From contig CM033391.1 of NCBI GenBank assembly GCA_019426215.1, forward strand, positions 16,294,708-16,358,707: a stretch of DNA of 64,000 nt. Reading direction: 5' to 3'. This stretch comes from Buddleja alternifolia (lineage: Eukaryota > Streptophyta > Magnoliopsida > Lamiales > Scrophulariaceae). The position numbers were made by a program, and so were the translations under genes. Of this stretch, positions 58,691 to 64,000 are shown piece by piece. Position 1 is the first letter of the stretch. Every line of letters starts with the position of its first letter. The notes below the pieces were generated by a model. The model saw only the letters and a list, made by a program, of their open reading frames with translations, was not told the origin of the DNA and made no database searches.

Positions 58691-60576
58691 TGTTGTGAAT
58701 CTTGATTCATGCACAGCGGAAATAAATATATATTCGGATTCACAAACGGATCACTTTTGGGTTTTAATGATTTTTTAAAATAAAAGGATGAAATCAAATT
58801 TCATCGATTTACTAACTTTGTTGTAGAATTGAAATCCTTGATCTACATAGTAACAGCAATCCTAGTCTCCTAGACTCCTACCTCTAAATATCACGCCGGA
58901 ATAAGACTTGAAGAAAAATCCACTCCTCTGGCTCAGATGATGGCTGACGGCTATAGAGGGAAAGAGAGAGAATTTGTTTCTCTTCTTTTCTTTGTTTTCA
59001 AGTTATTATGAGAACCCGACAAGTCATCTACAACAAAGGACCCTCCCCTTCACTTCGTTCGAGAACCCCTAACTTCATGGGACCGAGAAGGAAGCTCCTT
59101 ATTTTTCCTCGCGAAAATGGAATGGTGCCTCTTTCTGGCTTGGTTGATGCTATAGCCATAGAGGTGTCCGGTTTAAAATAAGAAACCGCTTTGCCTATCG
59201 GTAGGTGGCTCTTGTAGAGCTCCTGGTCGATGCTTAGGTTTTTCCAACTAGGTATCATGTATTTATAAGAAAATATGGGCTTGGAATTAATTAAGTTCTT
59301 GAGCCCACCTACTCCTCAAATACACGCCTACTTCATCCAAGTTGAGAAGTTGACTTTTAACTTAGTCCAAATACTAATTAAGTCCAACATATTTTAATCT
59401 AATTACAATGTGATATTAATTAATAATTAACTAAATTAATTAATCTAATAATTAATTTAGGATAAGATGATTATAATAAATGAATCTAATAATTTATTAT
59501 TATATTTCCATTAATCCAATAAATTAATTTGTCCATCAAATGACAAATCACATAATTTATATATTTTGACAACGAAAGAATTTCTTCGTTTAATTCCTTG
59601 AAAACGCGACTCTCTTGGTTTGTCTCAATTGGTATTGGGAGGAAAACAAGGATGTGAATGTCACTTAGCCAGTCTCGTGGACTCACACCGAAACTCAATT
59701 GAGATCAAAATTATTAGATCAATATGAACCTTTTGGTCACAGACGCCCTGTGAGTATTAGCCCTTCACTGTAACATCCAGATCGAGTGAGTCATGGTTTG
59801 TGTCAAACTCACAGGACTCGATGTTGTGCTTAATAAATCACAGTAAGATGAAATTACCAAACCACCCTTATGTTCCACACAAGTTAGTTTTCCTGTTTTT
59901 GGCCAAAGACGTAAAATTTCATTTACCTATGGTCGCACAACTCGTTTACTGCTCGAGACAGTGAATCTCATATTGACAATCACCGAGCAATTGCCACTTG
60001 TCCATTTGAACCGCACTTAGGGGGTTGATCTCACCTATGGGTGAATTGGACCTAACTACTCTAATAACTCGTTCAGTGTCACAAGTACAATCTTCGTGAA
60101 TCCTCAGATCTAAGGCTCACGCACACTACCGTGACTTGTAACTCGAGCATTGATAGTCATCGAGTAATTACCCATGTGCATGAATTACGGCGAGCCGTGT
60201 TCGAATATATCAATTCAATTGATATATTTATGGCACAAGCTTCCACTATTCCTAAGTGACCGACTGACACTCCCTATCAAAGCTTGCCTCATACAAGTCA
60301 GGTCATAATGCCCCAATTAAGACTCTTCGACTTGTGAACCCTTTTTAAGTAATCATGGAACCGACACTTCTAGTGTCAATATCCTCAAACCATGAAGAGT
60401 AGAAGCTCCTTCTTAATCACTCGAGACTTATTTGTTCAATACTCTATTAATGTCATTAAGACTGATATGAACAAAATACATGTCTTTCATTAATTAAAGA
60501 TAGTTTGTACAACATAAAGCTAAAAAAGTCCTAAGCAATCTAATTTCTCATTGGCAATGAGGGCATAATCCTAACA
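58691..60576 (-). repeat. 5' LTR of element C with an extra segment
   Basis: 1886 bp; on the minus strand TGTTAGGATTATGCCC...TTCACAACA. It aligns with 39984-41660 throughout except for an additional stretch at 59014-59231. Right flank ATATG. Confidence 0.94.
59014..59231. other. 218-bp foreign segment in the C 5' LTR
   Basis: Absent from the other LTR, where the flanking sequence (gttattatgaga, then cttaaaattttt) is continuous. It is more GC-rich than the LTR, without terminal repeats or an evident target duplication. The minus strand has an open frame of 76 codons (59028-59258, GPMKLGVLERSEGEG) that crosses the segment. The composition and wording remind me of plant mitochondrial DNA, but I cannot confirm that. 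Confidence 0.6.
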
Positions 60577-61616
60577 ATATGAACATGCAAATTGAAGCCA
60601 TTTACGGGTAAAAATGTCCAAAAAGAGATTAAGTAAAACAAAATTTGAACATTAGGGATATTAATGTTAAATTTTTTCACTTGAGGGACTACTCTGACCC
60701 AAATCATCTACTTCAGAGATTAAAAAAGTCTTTATCCCTTTGTAGAAATACCCCCAAAACACAACAAAGTTTTCTATTTCGATTATTTTTATGGATGTTA
60801 AGTGTTTAAAATTTAGTTAAATTATATATTTAAGAAAATAATTTATACAAATGACATGAATATATAAGTAAATGGAATATTAGATGAAACAACATTAAAA
60901 ATAGAGGATCATGCAGAACATTGCCTAAAGAATCTTTCACAAACAACTCAACAAGTTCCTCGTCCTCATCACAGAGAATTCTTAAATGCACCTGATGTAC
61001 CAAACAATAGAGTAGGGGTGTCAAATGGGCAGGTTGGGAAGGGCTTGGGTTGGGTCCAACTGGATCGATTCCAAGATGAGTTGTGTCCAATATAGATTTG
61101 AATGTATGGGTTTTAAATTGGTTGGGTTTGGGTTGGGTCCAATGAATCTTATACAAGAAACCAAAATGGAACCAATATATATCCAATGGAAACTAGAACA
61201 AGATCAGGTCAATAATACTGAGAGAACTAAGGTTGAGAAATTTTTTGTTTTAGTATCTTATAAAATATTAATTTGTTGCTGAAATGTTAATTAAATTTTT
61301 TTTAATCATAGAAAATTGTAATACTAATACATTATAGAAACACTAGCAGTCTTTCATCTTTTAGGCCCCAAATAAACTTACAGTACAGTTGACTAAAATT
61401 TAATTTGGCATCGAAAAGCTTTAGAATTTATCTCTTGCATCGCCATTAAATAATTTTTTGCAATCAATAAAAGCCAGAGTAAATATTTTGACTAATGAAA
61501 ATATTTTAGCAGATTTAAGTTTATTATTTGTCTTTTTTCAATTTGTCCCGTAATGATGTTCTCTTTTTCTGTAATATATGTATCCTAGACTATTGGTATG
61601 GGCAGTCAATGACTCT

Positions 61617-61659
<43 letters not shown>
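60577..61659. other. Flank of element C, unassigned
   Basis: AT-rich. 61015-61150 (taggggtgtcaaatgggc and gggttgggtcc repeats) resembles an end of hAT-type elements; a partner end is not seen. A minus-strand frame near 60900-61010 (RILCDEDEELVELFVKDSLG) looks protein-like but is not recognised. A TA microsatellite occupies 61621-61656. Confidence 0.4.
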
Positions 61660-62034
61660 AAAATCGCATTTTTCATATCATAATTGACCCCCTGTCCATT
61701 TTTGGTACCAAACATTTTAAAAATCTCACTTCACATACAAACTTGGCCATTTTTTCTCATTTTTCATATCACCGTTAGTTTTCTTCACAAAAAATCAGCC
61801 ACTTCTTATCAATTTGTGAAGAAATCGAACCACTACTTACCAATTTGTGAAGAAATTGGCCACTTCTTACCAATTTGTGAAGAAATTGCACCAAATCCCC
61901 CAAATTTTTTGTGAAGAAAACTACCGGTGGTATGAAAAGTGAGAAAAAATGGTCAAGTTTGTATCAAAAGTGAGATTTCAAGAATATTTGGTATCAAAAG
62001 TGTAAAGGTGGTCAATTACAGTTTGAAAAATACG

Positions 62035-62039
<5 letters not shown>
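61660..62039. mobile_element. Micron-like MITE between TA microsatellites
   Basis: A 380-bp near-palindrome: the left arm (61660 to about 61795) and the inverted right arm (about 61905-62039) align along their length; both ends read AAAATCG(C/T)ATTTTTCA. The centre holds three direct copies of caatttgtgaagaaat, about 30 bp apart. (TA)n lies directly on both sides (61621-61656, 62038-62065), as described for Micron elements, which insert into TA repeats. No coding capacity. Confidence 0.8.
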
Positions 62040-62065
<26 letters not shown>

Positions 62066-62625
62066 CTTTTCCTGATAACTTGCTCTTCTTTATGGTTTTT
62101 TTATTCATTTAGTATTTTAGTGAAAAGTATGTTGTAATGAGATTGTTCGATTATTTTGAAACAAAAATAAACTTTTGTGTCTAAACAGCGAGTAATATGC
62201 TTCAATGTTAATTATTCTATATTTACATTTAATTTGTTTGTTTATGTGAGTATTATTATTATTAGGTGTGTTCATCGGTCGGTTCCTCAACCGAACCGAT
62301 TTCTAACTGAAAAAGTTAGGTTCGGTTCAGTTAAAAACCGAACTTTTTTGGTTCGGTTTGGTCAATCCAAATTTCTGGAAAAAAATGCATCTTTTTTATA
62401 CTTATTTTTTTTTATATCAAACTCCAATAATCCATTAAGAAATACAAAAAATCAGTAAAACCCATCACTCATTACACTTATCACAAGTTCACAACATCAA
62501 AACTCATTCAAAAGTACTATACAAACTCATATATGCAAAGGATTAAGAAAATAGACAAAGGAACTTTACCTATTGCGAAGAAAATTGAAGTTGACAGTGG
62601 TGAAGGAGTAACCACGCGTCGAGAT
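62066..62625. other. AT-rich spacer with an accgaaccg repeat
   Basis: 62270-62365 contains several copies of cggttcggtt and its complement (aaccgaacc), some inverted to each other, a pattern seen near ends of plant DNA transposons. Nothing else is recognised. Confidence 0.4.
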
Positions 62626-62767
62626 TGTTAATGTAAAATCCCCTTGACTTTATTAATGATAATAGAGTAGTGTATATAGATTATAAAGAGACGTAAGGAA
62701 ATAAACAACTAAAGAAATAAATAATAAAGGAAATAAAAAAGACTCCTAGACTATTATTATTCTAACA
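62626..62767 (-). repeat. 3' LTR of element G
   Basis: 142 bp; on the minus strand TGTTAGAATAATAATAG...TTACATTAACA, with TG...CA ends. The polypurine tract (minus: tgcgggggag) is at 62768-62777. Left flank GAGAT; the matching 5' flank lies outside the window. Confidence 0.88.
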
Positions 62768-62822
62768 CTCCCCCGCAGTCGAAACAGGAGGAGACTGAAT
62801 GTTGAGACTGGAACGGAAAGCA

Positions 62823-64000
62823 TCAAACAGAGCCGATAGAAGTCCTTTTGGTGAAGATGTCAGCAAACTGATGAGCAGAGGGAACATGCAACACACGAAC
62901 TTCACCTAGGGTAACTTTTTCACGCACAAAGTGTAAATCCAATTCAAAATGTTTAGTATGTTGGTGTTGTACGGTGTTAGAAGAGAGATAAACAGAGCTA
63001 ATATTATCACAGTAAACTAGAGAAGCTCGTTGAAGAGGACAATGAAGTTCAAGAAAAAGATTACGGAGCCAAGCCATTTCAGCAACAACATTGGCGACAC
63101 CACGATATTTGGCTTCGGCATTAGACCAAGAAACGACAGGTTGACGTTTGGAGGACCAAGAGATGAGATTATCACAAAGAAAAATACAATAGCCAGATGT
63201 AGAATGACGAGTAGTAGGACAGCCAGCCTAATCGGAATCTGAGTAAGAGATAAGCTGAAAAGAAGAAGAATAAGAAGAAAGAGAGAGACTGTAAGAGATG
63301 GTACCATGAAGATAACGAAGAACACGTTTGAGAGCATGCATGTGGCTGTCGCGGGGATCGTGCATAAATAGACAAAGTTGTTGAACGGCATAGGAAATAT
63401 CTGGACGAGTGAAAGTGATATATTGAAGAGCACCGGTTAGACTGCGATAAAGAGTGGGATCACAGTAGGGAGGATTAGAAGAGGCCAAAAGCTTCGACTG
63501 AGTGTCAGCGGGGGTGGAGGTGGGATTACAGTTAAACATATTGGCGCGCTCAAGGATCTCACGAGCAAACTTCTCTTGGGAAAGAAATAGACCGAACGAG
63601 GAGCGAGAGACAGATATACCGAGAAAGTAATGAAGAGGACCAAGATGCTCAGTTATAGAAAACTCAGAGGAGAGAAGTGACGTGAGTTAAGAGATAAGGG
63701 AAGAGGAGAAGGCGGTAAGAACGATGTCATCGACATATAACAAAAGATAGGCGGTGGAAGAGTCGTGATGGTAGAAGAAGTGGGAAGGGTCAGCATGACT
63801 GCTGATGAATCCGAGAGTAGAGAGATATGAGGCAAAACGATGGTGCCACGCACGAGGAGCCTGCTTAAGACGATAAAGCACCTTCTTGAGATGACAGACA
63901 TGATCAGGAAAATCGGGATGAGAGTAGCCAGGAGGTTGCTTCATATACACAGATTCAGAAAGAAGACCATGAAGGAAAGCATTTTTTACGTCAAGTTGAT
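62823..64000 (-). pseudogene. pol: RT and RNase H of Ty1/copia element G (partial, continues right)
   Basis: One frame is kept over the whole visible stretch with only two stops. Reading on the minus strand: KQPPGYSHPDFPDHVCHLKK, LYRLKQAPRAWHHRF, catalytic YVDD at 63726-63737 (intact), a stop at about 63684, SVSRSSFGLFLSQEKFAREIL, GALQYITFTRPDISYAVQQL, then RNase H: ISYSDSD, a TAG where Trp is expected (about 63226), STSGYCIFLCDNLISWSSKRQ, VYCDNISSVYLSSN, HTKHFELDLHFVREKV and VPSAHQFADIFTK. The wording and the short LTR fit the Ale/Retrofit lineage. Its low decay suggests it is among the youngest elements here. Confidence 0.92.

Larger units (their letters stand above)
39984..60576 (-). mobile_element. 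Ty1/copia element C, inflated by nested elements D and E
   Basis: LTRs at 39984-41660 and 58691-60576 are flanked by the perfect 5-bp duplication ATATG (39979-39983 and 60577-60581). On the minus strand: 5' LTR, tRNA-Met primer site, leader, gag, a gap where protease and integrase should be, end of the integrase/RT linker, RT, RNase H, polypurine tract, 3' LTR. Gag, leader motifs and LTR blocks show it belongs with A and B. D is inserted in RT, E between gag and the RT linker. Of its 20.6 kb about 12.6 kb is nested material. Confidence 0.95.

Noticed and set aside
60830..61186. Minus-strand frame of 118 codons that looks partly protein-like
   Set aside because: The middle resembles coding sequence, but the rest reads through a hAT-like terminal repeat. 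I could not assign it and did not call a gene.

Overview
This window looks like nuclear DNA of a flowering plant, probably a eudicot, from a repeat-rich, gene-poor (pericentromere-like) region. I found no intact host gene, tRNA or rRNA. Almost everything that can be recognised is a transposable element, most of it LTR retrotransposons nested in each other and decayed by stop codons (often TGG or CAG turned into TGA/TAG) and 1-nt frameshifts. The plant assignment rests on the initiator-tRNA-Met primer sites (TGGTATCAGAGC), the TGGCGCCGTCTGTGGG primer sites of Tat-type elements, Tat and Athila-type proteins, Sirevirus-like and Tekay/Del-like termini, and a CACTA miniature element.

Layout. 1-9564: Ty1/copia element A (+), whose protease region was split by a solo LTR of an Athila-like family (3640-4994). 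A sits inside the RNase H gene of a relative, element B (9565-11646, only the 3' end is in the window). 12340-12764: CACTA miniature element with a 3-bp target duplication. 14153-31523: Ty3/gypsy Tat-lineage element F (-) with the perfect target duplication AAATT. It has gag, protease, RT, RNase H, a second archaeal-type RNase H and integrase on the minus strand, then a tandem-repeat 3' region and an antisense extra gene (15433-17827, three exons, plus strand). F was invaded by a gag-protease-only Athila-like element (about 18690-23091) and a Sirevirus-like solo LTR (23611-25117) that split its integrase C-terminus.

31524-39983: AT-rich sequence with a probable copia-type solo LTR (34896-35180), a 48-bp minisatellite (36210-36910), a 1.5-kb element with about 250-bp inverted ends (37024-38556), and the end of another Tat-type LTR with its primer site (38885-38901). 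39984-60576: a second element of the A/B copia family, element C (-), with the perfect duplication ATATG. It is inflated by two non-coding LTR elements: D (43171-50178, Tekay/Del-like termini, no coding) and E (50488-56055, Tat-type primer site, no coding), and by a 218-bp foreign segment in its 5' LTR. 60577-62625: flanking DNA with a Micron-like MITE lying between TA microsatellites. 62626-64000: the 3' end of a younger Ale/Retrofit-type copia element G (-).

How it works together: these are independent parasites, so there is no operon logic. Each autonomous element encoded Gag (particle), protease, reverse transcriptase/RNase H and integrase for its own copy-and-paste cycle. D, E, the gag-only Athila derivative, the CACTA miniature and the MITE would have relied on enzymes from elsewhere. 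The most unusual items are the spliced antisense gene in F, a 22-bp GC-rich repeat shared by the LTR and the gag-protease gene of the Athila-like family, three equally spaced leader motifs kept in two diverged copia elements, and the 218-bp foreign segment in the C LTR.
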